This document shows positions 34,487 through 44,600 of a DNA stretch of 64,000 bases, in pieces. Origin of the DNA: Azorinus chamasolen (Eukaryota > Mollusca > Bivalvia > Cardiida > Solecurtidae); NCBI GenBank assembly GCA_963576725.1, contig OY755251.1:33359784-33423783 (forward strand). The letters run 5' to 3'. The translations under genes and the position numbers were made by a program. Within the stretch, counting starts at the first letter, position 1, and each line of letters opens with the position of its first letter. The notes below the pieces were generated by a model. That model saw nothing but the letters and a program-made list of their open reading frames with translations. It was not told the DNA's origin and ran no database searches.

Positions 34487-37400
34487 CTAGATCTTCCTGA
34501 CCGTCTTGGGGTAGTGCATGGTGTGGCTGTTGAGGGGGTTTCGCTGTCTGTTACACCTCGGAGTTGGTCCTGGGTCTAGGGAAATGTCAGGTGACTGGAT
34601 GTCTGGGCTTGGAGGCACAGCATAGCGTAGCTGACGACTATCTCGTGTTGGTGTCTCACTGCTGTGTTGTGTTACCGAACCAGGTGATACTGTAGGCTGA
34701 GAAGCAGGTTGTTTGGGAATCCCAGATTTAGTTGGCGTAGACTCGCTAGGAAGTATTGGTATCACTGTAGGTGGGCTGGGAGAACATGTAGGTTTTACAG
34801 GAGTAGCTGCAGGTAGGCGAAGAGCCATGTCACTATCAATGGTCAGTCGCCGTGTGGGTAGCTGAACAGGGACATACTTTCGTAGAAACTTCCTATTACG
34901 AAGGGTAACCCGCCTTGAGCCGTCAATGCGTATTACATACTGGTCATACTGGCGCACTTCAATGACCACTCCAGTCTTGTCCCACTTGCGAGGATAGAGT
35001 CCTACTTGGTTTTGCAAGCGAACATGGTCTCCCACAGTTAGCGGTGGTAGTCTCTGAGTATGTTCTGACAGTCTTTCTGCACACCGCATATGTCTGTTTC
35101 GCAATGCTTCCTCACGGGCTAGTGATGTACCTAACCAAGTATCATGTGGTTTATACTTTCCGGGCGGAATTGGTATGAAGTCTCTGATAGGGCGACCAAA
35201 TATGCACATGGCTGGAGATAGTTTGGTATCCCTGTCTGGTGTATTTCTGTACTGTAGCATAGCACGTTGGAATGCATCCGTGTCGATGTTACCGGTAGAA
35301 GTCGTACTGTCCATAAGGAGACGCTTCACTGTCTTTACACCGATTTCGGCCCTACAGTTGCTGTGTGGGAATGCTACAGAGGACAAGCGATGATGTACAC
35401 CCCAGTCATTGAGGAAATGTCGTGTAAATGCAGCAGTAAACTCAGGGCCGCCATCAGAGGCAAGTTCATCTGGTATTCCGTATGTAACAAAGATACGTCG
35501 GAGACAGGTGATCAGTCCTTGGGCTCCGTTAGCTGACTGCTCTACAATGGGCCAGTTCGAATAGCGATCGACGACAACTAAGTAATGGTGCCCTTGGTAG
35601 CTGAAGTAATCGGCACACAAACACTGAAATGGATACTCCGGACTCAATGGGGGCACTGGTGGTGCACTGGGATTAGACGGTGCACTGCGATTGCACTGTT
35701 GGCAGCTGGCACGAAGATCTGTAATGGCAGGTGTGATCCCCGGCCTAAATACTGATATCTCTGCCCTAGCAATCATGGAGGTTACTCCTTGATGAGCGGC
35801 ATGGAGAGCGTCGAGTACCTCGTTTCTCAGTGATGGTGGTATAACAACACGATCCTTGTATAAGACTACCCCATCGATGGTGGACAATCCTTCACGGAAC
35901 TGGAAGTACTCTTTAAGAGAATCAGGCATCTTATGGCGAATCTCTGGCATACCGGATTCTATCATGTCAGTCAATGCCAGCATGTCTGTATCACTAGACG
36001 TGGCGGTGCGAACTCTGTCCCAGGTCACTGATCGGAGTCCGAGAGAATTTAGGGATGAAACAGCACCTGCAACCACACACTCATCTATGGAGTCTACCTG
36101 ATCTTCCTGCATTCTCAAACCAGTCATAAGGGAGTTGTGTCCGGCTGTGGAGGTGTGATTTGAGTCAACATGAGCTTCATCATCTGGCAACACAAACTTC
36201 ACTGCTTCATTGATTGGATGGCGTGATAGGCAGTCAGTGGCGCGATGTTTGACACCAGGGATGTGAACCATGCGAAATCTGTAGCGCAGTGTTTTCTCAT
36301 TTAAGTTTCTCAACCGAGTATTGGAGATGTCTTCAAGTGATCGGTCTGTGAATATCTTAAGAAGTGGCTTGTGGTCAACAGCAATGATGAGGTCTGCACA
36401 GCCTAGGACGAAGTATCGGGCCTTGTCTAGGGAATCTGCGACAGTGAGTGCCTCACCCTCTACTGGTGCATAGCGGGACTCTGCTGGATGAGTGAATCTG
36501 CTGCCGACAAGCGTAATCTTCCATCCGGTTGGACAACAGAAGGGTTCTTTCTTTGTGCATGAGCAGTGCTTTTGAAGGAGCCAGAATCCAATGCCCGATT
36601 TTGACCAGTCTGTTGCCAGACATGTGGGTCTTTCTGGATCAAAGATGCGAACTCCTTCTTCTATTTCACTGGCAATCAGAATTTTGGACTCCTCAAACAC
36701 AGTTTGGAGATATTGATTCCATATGAACGGAGTGCCTGGTTTCAAAAGTTCTCGGAAAGGTAGCATTCGTTCAGTCATGCTGAAAGCGTACGACACCTGG
36801 TTCACTAGACCAAACCAGGAACGCACATCTGTGATGTCTTTTGGCGTGGGGAAGTCGAGAATGGCGCGTAAGTATCTCTGGCAGGGTCGAATATCATTGC
36901 GGGTAATTTCAAACCCTGCAAACTCCACAGCATCAGCTCCAAACATAAACTTTTCTGGATTCAATGTTATGCCATTTCGACCACAGATGTCTAGCCATTG
37001 TACTGCCTGGAAGAAACTGTCCTTGAGATCATCAGCCCACAGCAAGGCATCGTCGACACACTTGGTTTTGTCAGGGATGTCTGCAACAATCTCATCGTAG
37101 CGTCGTGTGTATCCATCACCTGATGCAATGTAGCCCTGAGGTGCGGTTTTGTAGCGATATCTTCCCCAAGGTGTAATAAATGTGGTCAGATGGCGGTCTT
37201 CTCCACACAAGGGTACGCTGTGGTAGCCATTCCATGCATCAAAGACTGTTTTCTTCTTCCCATGAGGGACTGACCGTGCTTGAAGAAAAGGTGATGGTGT
37301 GTGATGAGTTTCACGCGTGGCATGAGCGTTGAGGGCCTGTAGGTCAACTGTGCGTCTTGGCTGTCCATTTTTCTTAGCACACACAACCATTCTATGGCAC

Positions 37401-39262
37401 CAAGTGACAGGCTCTCCAATAGGGACGGGCTCAATGACACCCAATCGCACATCTTGGTCAAGGCCTGCTTTGACTGCATCGCGCCAGTGTAGTGGAACCG
37501 GTACTGGCGTGTGGTAGGCCACTGGTTTGGCATCGGGGTCAACCATGAGTTTCATCGGTGGACTGTCCATCAGTGGTAGTGTTTGGTGATCACACGTGTT
37601 AAATGTGCTGGATTTGTAGTACTCCAGAAGATACTGTTGCAGCTTGACACGATTTTCTTCTGTTGGTGGGAACGGTAACATACTTGGTGGTGGCGGCGGA
37701 GGTTGACGCAAAGGACATCCACATGGAGCATCATTTCCCCCATTCAAAGCTGCTGCACTTTGTTGCTGTGGAGTCTGTACTTCTGGAAAGTTATCTGTGA
37801 TAATTCCAAGGCTTGTGCAAGCTTCTCGACTCAGAAATAGTTTGTCTGATGAGTCTGTGACATATGTCATCTGCCTGGTTTCTACCACTCGGCCCTTAGA
37901 GTCCTTGCAAGACATCCGCAGTAACAGAGCACCGAGAATTTTGATGCCGTCATTGTTGGCAGTGTGCATGCGCATTGTCACCGGAATGAGGTCAGCTTCA
38001 CGTAAACCAAGGCGGTGAACAACTTTAAGACCGGCGAGGCAGCTCTGGCATCCTGTATCAGCCATAGCAGGTATGGTTGCAGCTGTAGACGGTTTGGAAA
38101 GTTTGATTCCAAGTGCCAAGTAGTCCTCTGGAAGAGCCTGTACCGATATGTTGACAAATGGCTGAGGTTTGGAGCTTCTGCGAATCCAAGTATCTGACAG
38201 GTTGTCATATACATGATGATCAAGTGGGATGCTGTGCTTATTGTTACTTACACTGTTCATATAATCATGTTCTGCCTGAAAAGTATGTAATGTACATAAA
38301 GTGTCAAACACAGCACTTTCCTTGTCGAAAGTTCTTGGCTGATTGTGTACTTGGCGCTTTGGATTGTTCTTACTGCGACAAACACTTTCAAAATGATGAT
38401 CGCGTCGGCAAAGTTCACACCTGTGACCATAAGCTGAGCACTGAGTCCTGCGTAATTGTGCGACACTTTTCTTACCATGGCCACGTTTTCCACAGTATGT
38501 GCAAGTTTCTTGAATGTCCTTGCTGGGCATTTGATTTGTTTTCCTGTATGCACTGGCTGCTTCAACAGCATGAGAGTCAATAAGTCTTGAGGCAGATCGT
38601 TTACCGGCCTCCTTAGCTTCCACAAATTGGAACACTTCTTCTAAGGACATATTCTGGTTTTTATCTCCCAGTAAGTCAAGCTGAATGTCACTATCGGCCA
38701 CACCTCTTGTAAGGACATCGCTCATTATCTCGTCCGTGTAATTTACTTTTGCGGCACAGTTAGGGCAATCAATGACAAATTTGCAAATGTCCGCCTGTCC
38801 TCTTACACGTGCACCAAAGTTACGCACAGATTCATCGCGATCTTGTCTCATATTGTGTAGTGTTACTCTGGCTACCATTGTGTTTTCTTCACGCACGGCT
38901 AATTTACGTATGGCAGCCAAAACATCGTCCACAGATTTGTCAGTTAATTTACCCCCTGTAGTTCTGGTAAGGTCTCTTCGGAGGGGTTCATCACAACACT
39001 CAAGTAATTGTATCACTTTATCACGACCGTCAAGTTTGGTAGCTGTCACATAGTCTGTCCAGCGCGATATAAAGTATGCCCAGTCTTCGCTGGATCCAGC
39101 GGCGGTCACGGTGTGGCGCTTGACTTTTTCTACCTTGGCTGTATGTACAGGTGCTGATGTGTGTACGACACTGTGGGCTGTTATAAGTGCCGCTACGATG
39201 GCCGCATCTAAGTCATCTGTTGTGTACGCACAGTCAGGGAATGGACACTTTACTGCAGGCAT
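34487..39262 (-). CDS. Gag-Pol polyprotein of a Ty3/gypsy retrotransposon, single intact frame
   Basis: The 1591 residues carry all functions needed for retrotransposition. A C2H2-like finger sits at the N terminus (C6, C11, H30, H34), followed by a gag region. Nucleocapsid-type knuckles lie at 254-295: the second is a regular CCHC (C282, C285, H290, C295), the first is stretched (C254, C257, H262, C275). Protease: D402-T-G. Reverse transcriptase about 580-850, with D675 in motif A and C735-V-D-D in motif C where Y/F-x-D-D is usual. RNase H: D885, E937, D963, D1010. Integrase: an H/C zinc region 1154-1190 and the catalytic triad D1218, D1270, E1306 with exactly 35 residues between the last two. 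A GPY/F-like module (about 1420-1460) and a Pro/Ser/Thr-rich tail follow; no chromodomain is seen. Gag and Pol are fused without a frameshift. The start codon is the first ATG after the leader. Confidence 0.95.
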   Translation of the reverse strand: MPAVKCPFPDCAYTTDDLDAAIVAALITAHSVVHTSAPVHTAKVEKVKRHTVTAAGSSEDWAYFISRWTDYVTATKLDGRDKVIQLLECCDEPLRRDLTRTTGGKLTDKSVDDVLAAIRKLAVREENTMVARVTLHNMRQDRDESVRNFGARVRGQADICKFVIDCPNCAAKVNYTDEIMSDVLTRGVADSDIQLDLLGDKNQNMSLEEVFQFVEAKEAGKRSASRLIDSHAVEAASAYRKTNQMPSKDIQETCTYCGKRGHGKKSVAQLRRTQCSAYGHRCELCRRDHHFESVCRSKNNPKRQVHNQPRTFDKESAVFDTLCTLHTFQAEHDYMNSVSNNKHSIPLDHHVYDNLSDTWIRRSSKPQPFVNISVQALPEDYLALGIKLSKPSTAATIPAMADTGCQSCLAGLKVVHRLGLREADLIPVTMRMHTANNDGIKILGALLLRMSCKDSKGRVVETRQMTYVTDSSDKLFLSREACTSLGIITDNFPEVQTPQQQSAAALNGGNDAPCGCPLRQPPPPPPSMLPFPPTEENRVKLQQYLLEYYKSSTFNTCDHQTLPLMDSPPMKLMVDPDAKPVAYHTPVPVPLHWRDAVKAGLDQDVRLGVIEPVPIGEPVTWCHRMVVCAKKNGQPRRTVDLQALNAHATRETHHTPSPFLQARSVPHGKKKTVFDAWNGYHSVPLCGEDRHLTTFITPWGRYRYKTAPQGYIASGDGYTRRYDEIVADIPDKTKCVDDALLWADDLKDSFFQAVQWLDICGRNGITLNPEKFMFGADAVEFAGFEITRNDIRPCQRYLRAILDFPTPKDITDVRSWFGLVNQVSYAFSMTERMLPFRELLKPGTPFIWNQYLQTVFEESKILIASEIEEGVRIFDPERPTCLATDWSKSGIGFWLLQKHCSCTKKEPFCCPTGWKITLVGSRFTHPAESRYAPVEGEALTVADSLDKARYFVLGCADLIIAVDHKPLLKIFTDRSLEDISNTRLRNLNEKTLRYRFRMVHIPGVKHRATDCLSRHPINEAVKFVLPDDEAHVDSNHTSTAGHNSLMTGLRMQEDQVDSIDECVVAGAVSSLNSLGLRSVTWDRVRTATSSDTDMLALTDMIESGMPEIRHKMPDSLKEYFQFREGLSTIDGVVLYKDRVVIPPSLRNEVLDALHAAHQGVTSMIARAEISVFRPGITPAITDLRASCQQCNRSAPSNPSAPPVPPLSPEYPFQCLCADYFSYQGHHYLVVVDRYSNWPIVEQSANGAQGLITCLRRIFVTYGIPDELASDGGPEFTAAFTRHFLNDWGVHHRLSSVAFPHSNCRAEIGVKTVKRLLMDSTTSTGNIDTDAFQRAMLQYRNTPDRDTKLSPAMCIFGRPIRDFIPIPPGKYKPHDTWLGTSLAREEALRNRHMRCAERLSEHTQRLPPLTVGDHVRLQNQVGLYPRKWDKTGVVIEVRQYDQYVIRIDGSRRVTLRNRKFLRKYVPVQLPTRRLTIDSDMALRLPAATPVKPTCSPSPPTVIPILPSESTPTKSGIPKQPASQPTVSPGSVTQHSSETPTRDSRQLRYAVPPSPDIQSPDISLDPGPTPRCNRQRNPLNSHTMHYPKTVRKI

Positions 39263-39283
39263 GGTGATGATGCTGTCTTCACA

Positions 39284-39293
39284 ATCTTGATCA
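39284..39293 (-). promoter_or_regulatory. Primer binding site, predicted self-primed
   Basis: Directly after the 5' LTR the element strand reads TGATCAAGAT. It does not begin with TGG, as a site for a tRNA 3' CCA end would. It is perfectly complementary to ATCTTGATCA inside the LTR (39348-39357), which would lie near the 5' end of the transcript. Tf1-type retrotransposons prime from their own RNA in this way. Mechanism inferred, pairing seen. Confidence 0.6.
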
Positions 39294-39420
39294 TAAATAA
39301 GAGTTCATCTATTTATTTCAGGATCTTTATTCAGTCCGTGTCAACAATGATCAAGATCTGAAATCAACAAACACAATTATTAGATCAAAGAAATGATGAT
39401 ACTGTTATACTAATCCTCTA
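39294..39420 (-). repeat. 5' LTR, 127 bp
   Basis: Identical to 34087-34213. At 39348-39357 the element strand reads ATCTTGATCA, complementary to the ten bases directly downstream of this LTR. Confidence 0.95.
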
Positions 39421-39425
39421 AAGTT

Positions 39426-40101
39426 GTTATCTTCATATCATCATAAATATACGCGCTTCAAAATATGAATTAATTCTTACGCGCAATGATTTATTCATAG
39501 TACTCCGACAATAACAACAACTCCATCACAAATACATTATTTTTTAAATCACATAAGTATCTAAGACATACCAAAAGATAGTTTTCTGCCCCCCCCCCCA
39601 TTTTTTTTCTTAAAAAAATCGCGAACACCCCTGCTCTATATAATAAGTAAACGGTATCCAACTCTAGCCGAAATCTGCTAAAAAATCGATGGATTCGTTC
39701 ACTGCGATCGTCCTTGAAAGCTTATTTGATCACCGATTTCCATAAACTGTGTCTCATTTATCAAAGAAATCATCATTCTTGATGAGCAGTCATCTATTTT
39801 TTCTCATAATATTAACACGCTTTTACGAGTCGCGTTTATCATTTATTGCAAAGTTCATCAGAGAAACAATGCCAATGTATACATCTACATTTCAGACCGC
39901 CAAATGCTTATACATGTACGAGTATATACATATAGGCCATGAGCCAGAGGCCCAAAATTTGGCCATCGGTACCATCTTTGGGGAATAATGCTATCAATGC
40001 TTTTTGATAAGATATAAGTATCTAGAATCAGAAAATATGTGATAGCAGTAAATCGGTGGTAGCTTTTTGTATTTTTGTTCACCAATTTTAACCCTATGGT
40101 A
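39426..40101. other. No gene seen
   Basis: AT-rich flank of the retrotransposon with a poly-C run near 39590. Nothing recognised. Confidence 0.4.
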
Positions 40102-40129
40102 ACAAGAGATGTTTGTAAAACATGTATAC

Positions 40130-41550
40130 CCCCCAGACCCCCTGACCTTTGATCTAGTGACCTCAACTATAGAGGTCATCTAGTGGTCATGACTAATCAA
40201 CACGACAACTTTGAAGATCCTAAGCCAAACCACTGATCATTTATTGATCTAAAAACATTTCACAAGTTAAGGTCATGGATTGGTGACCTTGACCTTTGAC
40301 CTAGTGACCTGAACAACTATAGGGGTCATCTAGTGGTCACGACCAACCACCACAGCAAGTTTGAAGAATCCGAACCAAACCATTGAGCAGTTATTAATCT
40401 GAAACCATTTCATCAGTTAAGGTCATGGTGACCTTGACCTAGTGACCTCAAAAACATTAGGGGTCTTCTAGTTGTCATGACCAACCACCACAGCAAGTTT
40501 GAAGATCCTAAGCCAAACCCTTGAGCAGTTATGGATTGTAAAACCATTTCACCAGTTAAGGTCATGGTGACCTTGACCTTTGACATAGTGACCTCAAAAA
40601 CAATACAGGCCATCTAGTGGTCATGACCAACCACCACAACAAGTTTGAAGATCCTAAGCCAAACCCTTGAGCAGTTATTGATTGGAAACCATTTCACCAA
40701 TTAAGGTCATGGTGACCTTGACCTTTGACCTAGTGACCTCAAAAACAATAGGGGTCATCTAGTGGTCATGACCAACCTCCACAGCAAGTTTGAAGATCCT
40801 AAGCCAAACCCTTGTGCAGTTATTGATCGGAAACCATTTCACCAGTTAAGGTCATGGTGACCTTGACCTTTGACCTAGTGACCTCAAAAACATTAGGGGC
40901 CATCTAATGGTTATGACCAACCACCTAAGCCAGTTTGAAGATCCTAAGCCAAACCCTTGAGCAGTTATTGATCAAAAACCATTTTACCAGTTAAGGTCAT
41001 GGTGACCTTGACCTTTGACCTAGTGACCTAAAAAACAATAGGGGTCATCTAGTTGTCATGACCAACCACCTAAGCAAGTTTGAAGATCCTAAGCCAAACC
41101 CTTGAGCAGTTATTGATCGCAAACCATTTAACCAGTTAAGGTCATGGTGACCTTGACCTAGTGACCTCAAAAACAATAGGGGTCATCTAGTGGTCATGAC
41201 CAACCACCACAGCAAGTTTGAAGATCCCAAGCCAAACACTTCAGCAGTTATTGATCGGAAACCATTTAACAAGTTAAGGTCATGGTGACCTTGACCTTTG
41301 ACCTAGTGACCTAAAAAACAATAGGGGTCATCTAGTGGTCATGACCAACCACCACAGCAAGTTTGAAGATCCCAAGCCAAAACCTTCAGCAGTTATTGAT
41401 CGAAAACTATTTCACGAGTTAAGGTCATTGTGACCTTGACCTTTGACCTAGTGACCTCAAAAACAATAGGGGTCATCTAGTTGTCATGACCAACCACCAC
41501 AGCAAGTTTGAAGATCCTACGCCAATTCGTTTATTAGTTATCATTCGGAA
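40130..41550 (+). repeat. Tandem array, ~145-bp unit, rich in AGGTCA half-sites
   Basis: Each unit has AGGTCATGGTGACCT, exact in seven units (starts 40420, 40559, 40704, 40849, 40994, 41149, 41277) and changed at one base near 41422. Most units continue TTGACCTTTGACCTAG and then TGACCT. Spacings are mostly 145. The remainder of the unit (GACCAACCACCACAGCAAG, TTTGAAGATCCTAAGCC) is well conserved between copies. Confidence 0.92.
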
Positions 41551-41565
41551 ACCATCGATCTACCG

Positions 41566-41612
41566 ACCGACCGACCGACCTACCGACCGACCGACAGACC
41601 GACCGACCGACA
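41566..41612 (+). repeat. (CCGA)n microsatellite
   Basis: About eleven CCGA units with single-base variants, located between the core array and the tail hairpin of the pearl-like element. Confidence 0.9.
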
Positions 41613-41659
41613 TGTGCAAAGCAATATACCCCCATTTTTTCAAAAGGGGGGTATAAAAA

Positions 41660-44600
41660 TAGTGTTTTCTAAATCTAGCATTAAAGAAAAGACATCATTA
41701 AATTTCAAATTGAAGTCTCTCTCTTGTTACATACTGTATCTACTTGAAAATTGAAAGGCGTGTAGCTGTAGTTACACAAATTTCATTTATGTTGTTATTT
41801 TTTTCACAAAAAAGGGGTTCATATAAGGTAAATATTTGCTCATACGTACATGGAATTATGTTTATATTCATATGTATTTTGCAGAAGTAAAAAATTATCC
41901 AGAGTTTTGCATACCTTCATCATTTTTATAACTAGGCTCATAAAACTTCATATGTATATTCACAGTAATGAGGGCAATGAATTGACTTCTGACTAGAACC
42001 CTTACATCTAGCATCTCTTAATGCAAATTGCCAGAGTTATGTCCCTTTTAAAACGTTCATACACTCAAATTGTGCCAAAACTGAAATATCTTAAGGGTTA
42101 GCCCCATGAAAGTTTACCAGCATTTCACTATCATTATATCAACGACCAAATGACTGATGAGAACCCTTTGAGCCAGAACCCAGTCATTGTTTAGGTCAAA
42201 TTATGTCCCTTTATGAAATTTGTATGTAACAGGTAAACTATAAATATCCGATCAACCACTCCAGAGCTAGCTTATTCAATATATACTCTTATATATTTAT
42301 AATTCGCTATAAGCATTACAACTTGAACTATAGGAAATGGACCCCCCTCCTTCCTTATGATGATATTGTCTCTAATCAAGTATGCATTTTAGTGAGAAAA
42401 AAACAAGAAAGTCCCGTAATTTTGCTTACTACACATTTGCCCATTTTCACATCAAGTTGTTTATCTGTGAAAGTTTTATGCATATATAATTTTATATATG
42501 CTTTATAGTGAATAAATTTGCCAAGACCTGTAACTCTGAATACAATGGTCAGAACAAACATTCCTTCTTAACGGTCATTTTCACATTAAGGTTGCAAATT
42601 TGTGAAAGTATGAAGCAAAGCCCCATTGGTGTATGAGGAGTTGGAAACATAAACATTGCGAGACATATATAGGTGCATAAATTGGTGATTACAATATCAA
42701 GCATGCTTATACAGACATTCTGTTTTCGCTTCAAAGTAATTTGAAGTAAAACATATTTTGTCTGACCATCCTTTAGTTTGAACATTGGTACATGTTAATG
42801 CAAGCATTTCAGTTAGCTCAGTCGGTACAACGTTCGCTTTTGGGCAGGAATTGTGAGTTTGGTCACTGGTCGGGTCATACCAAAGACTTTCAAAATGGTA
42901 CTAAGATCAACTGTTTGGCCCGATGTCAGGTAAATGTTACTGGGTATGGGTTGCAGTTTTCAATTCTATATACTATACATGTTAAAGAATCAATGAACTC
43001 AGAGTTGCTGTATCCAATTCTGTCTCTAATGCATATATTAGCACATGATGGCAAAGGTCAATGACTTAATAATATTTCATCGAGTACTGGTGATACATTT
43101 GGACAGCAAAGACAGAGTAGTGAAACTATATAAAACATTGAGTTATCAGCAAGCAATGCAGAGTTTAGTCAGGTGTGTTCTGGTTAAAAGAAGCTTAAGG
43201 ATGATGCATTGCACGACATTCGTTTGGATTCATAAAAGGTGATATTTAGTATGGAAGTTTCAAAAGCAACAAACAATGACAAAACATGAGAGGGAACCTT
43301 TAAACCAAAGTTTAACAATCTGTTATCCATTTGAAACATAATTGCTAAAGGAATTCATAACATGCTACACATAAGCAACAATAACACATTAGTAATAGTA
43401 ACATTGGCAATAGAAAGATACAGCATATACTTTTAATGACAGTAAGAAGGCCCCGGCACTTCAGTACTAACTGGATGAAGTAGATGAGTGTTTGGCCATG
43501 CAACTGAAGTTGTAAATCAAGTTTTTATAACCTGGTCAGAGAACACGGAATACTTCGTAATGTATTTGGCTTTTCATGCTGATACATATATCACTATACC
43601 CACTATATTAGAAATGCGGGACTGGAGCAATGACTCCATGCCATCAGGAAAATTACCATCACTATTAAAATATAAGTTCGTGTGTAACTTTGCATTGGGC
43701 AAGACCTTAATTATAAGTGTAAGGCAAGCACAGTGTGATTCCCGACCGGGAAAGAAAACCCCTAAGCAAAGTACTTAAATTGGTTAGAAATATGAGATCT
43801 GCTTCTAAGTGTTACATGAAGTGCAGCCATTTGTCCGTCTCCTACATTCACCATAATCTGTAGGTCATGCCAGACGCGACGATGGATGGAAATCTTCAAC
43901 AACTAAGCAGCGAATACGTTGCATAGCGCTCGCAAAAATACAAACGACATGGCTGTAATTCAGAATCCAAATTATTAAAGCTTAGGCAATGTTATTTGTG
44001 CACTGGAAGGGTGGTCAGGCAACCATTTTTCGAACAGTATTGAATTATTGGGATGTCTGTTTTTCAAACTAGTAAATGCCTATAATGACTTTCTACACTT
44101 ATGTCAGTAGCCGGTGAGAAAACATGTATTTGTGAGTAGGGCGATTGTTTGTTATGTATATTTGCCTTACGTTGGTTATATCATTCATTTGCTATATAGG
44201 GCAATCAATGATCCAACATTCCCGGTCAAAACTACTATTAGCAGATCGATACATTATCATATCACCAGATTAACATTCTTAGGGCTACCCTCATATGCCA
44301 AGTGTAAAGCAAATGTGAAACTTGAATCATATAAAAACCTTTGTAATAACCTTTAGGGCAATCCCTTCAACAACAGTCTGATGGGAATCATGTTGAAGAA
44401 GATCTTGCAGAACAATGATATGTTAATGTGTTTTCTGTAACTTATGTGGCAGTGACCATGGTCAGAGAAAAAAAAGTTTTCAGAGAAAGGACACTGAGGG
44501 TTTTTGTTTACTTTTTAACTCAACTTCCCCTTGTTCTAATTTTAAACAACATGTCATTCAGATATGCCATTCACCAGCCTACATATTAAAATCCTGATCA

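Larger units (their letters stand above)
34082..39425 (-). mobile_element. Complete Ty3/gypsy LTR retrotransposon with 5-bp target duplication
   Basis: From left to right on the plus strand: AAGTT target duplication (34082-34086), 3' LTR, polypurine tract, gag-pol frame on the minus strand, short leader, primer site, 5' LTR, AAGTT (39421-39425). The two 127-bp LTRs are identical base for base and the single long frame is unbroken. Both point to a recent insertion. The element is very compact: 127-bp LTRs and only 31 bases between the 5' LTR and the start codon. Domain order protease-RT-RNase H-integrase places it in Ty3/gypsy. It resembles the invertebrate group often annotated as K02A2.6-like. 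Confidence 0.93.
40102..41659 (+). mobile_element. Large pearl-like element with ~10 core repeats
   Basis: The head is ACAAGAG plus hairpin ATGTTTGTAAAACAT (40109-40123) and then GTATACCCCCC. About ten ~145-bp cores follow, then a (CCGA)n microsatellite at about 41566-41612, and the tail hairpin TATACCCCC ... GGGGGGTATA followed by AAAAA. Head TATACCCCCC and tail GGGGGGTATA are subterminal inverted repeats. Relative to the sister elements at 29538 and 45351 both members of each pair have changed together (GTGTTT/AAACAC to ATGTTT/AAACAT; TATGCCCC/GGGGCATA to TATACCCC/GGGGTATA). Confidence 0.8.

Noticed and set aside
38158..38583. Plus-strand frames inside the retrotransposon
   Set aside because: Antisense shadows of the gag-pol frame.
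40102..41659. Reading the TGACCTTTGACCT array as a host enhancer
   Set aside because: It sits between the head and tail of a mobile element and follows that element's copy-number structure. A regulatory role is kept only as a question in the findings.
42809..42880. Possible tRNA gene
   Set aside because: A and B boxes are present in worn form, but the stems do not pair and extra bases break the anticodon arm. A SINE relic is more likely. The same holds for 29181-29254 and 29457-29517.
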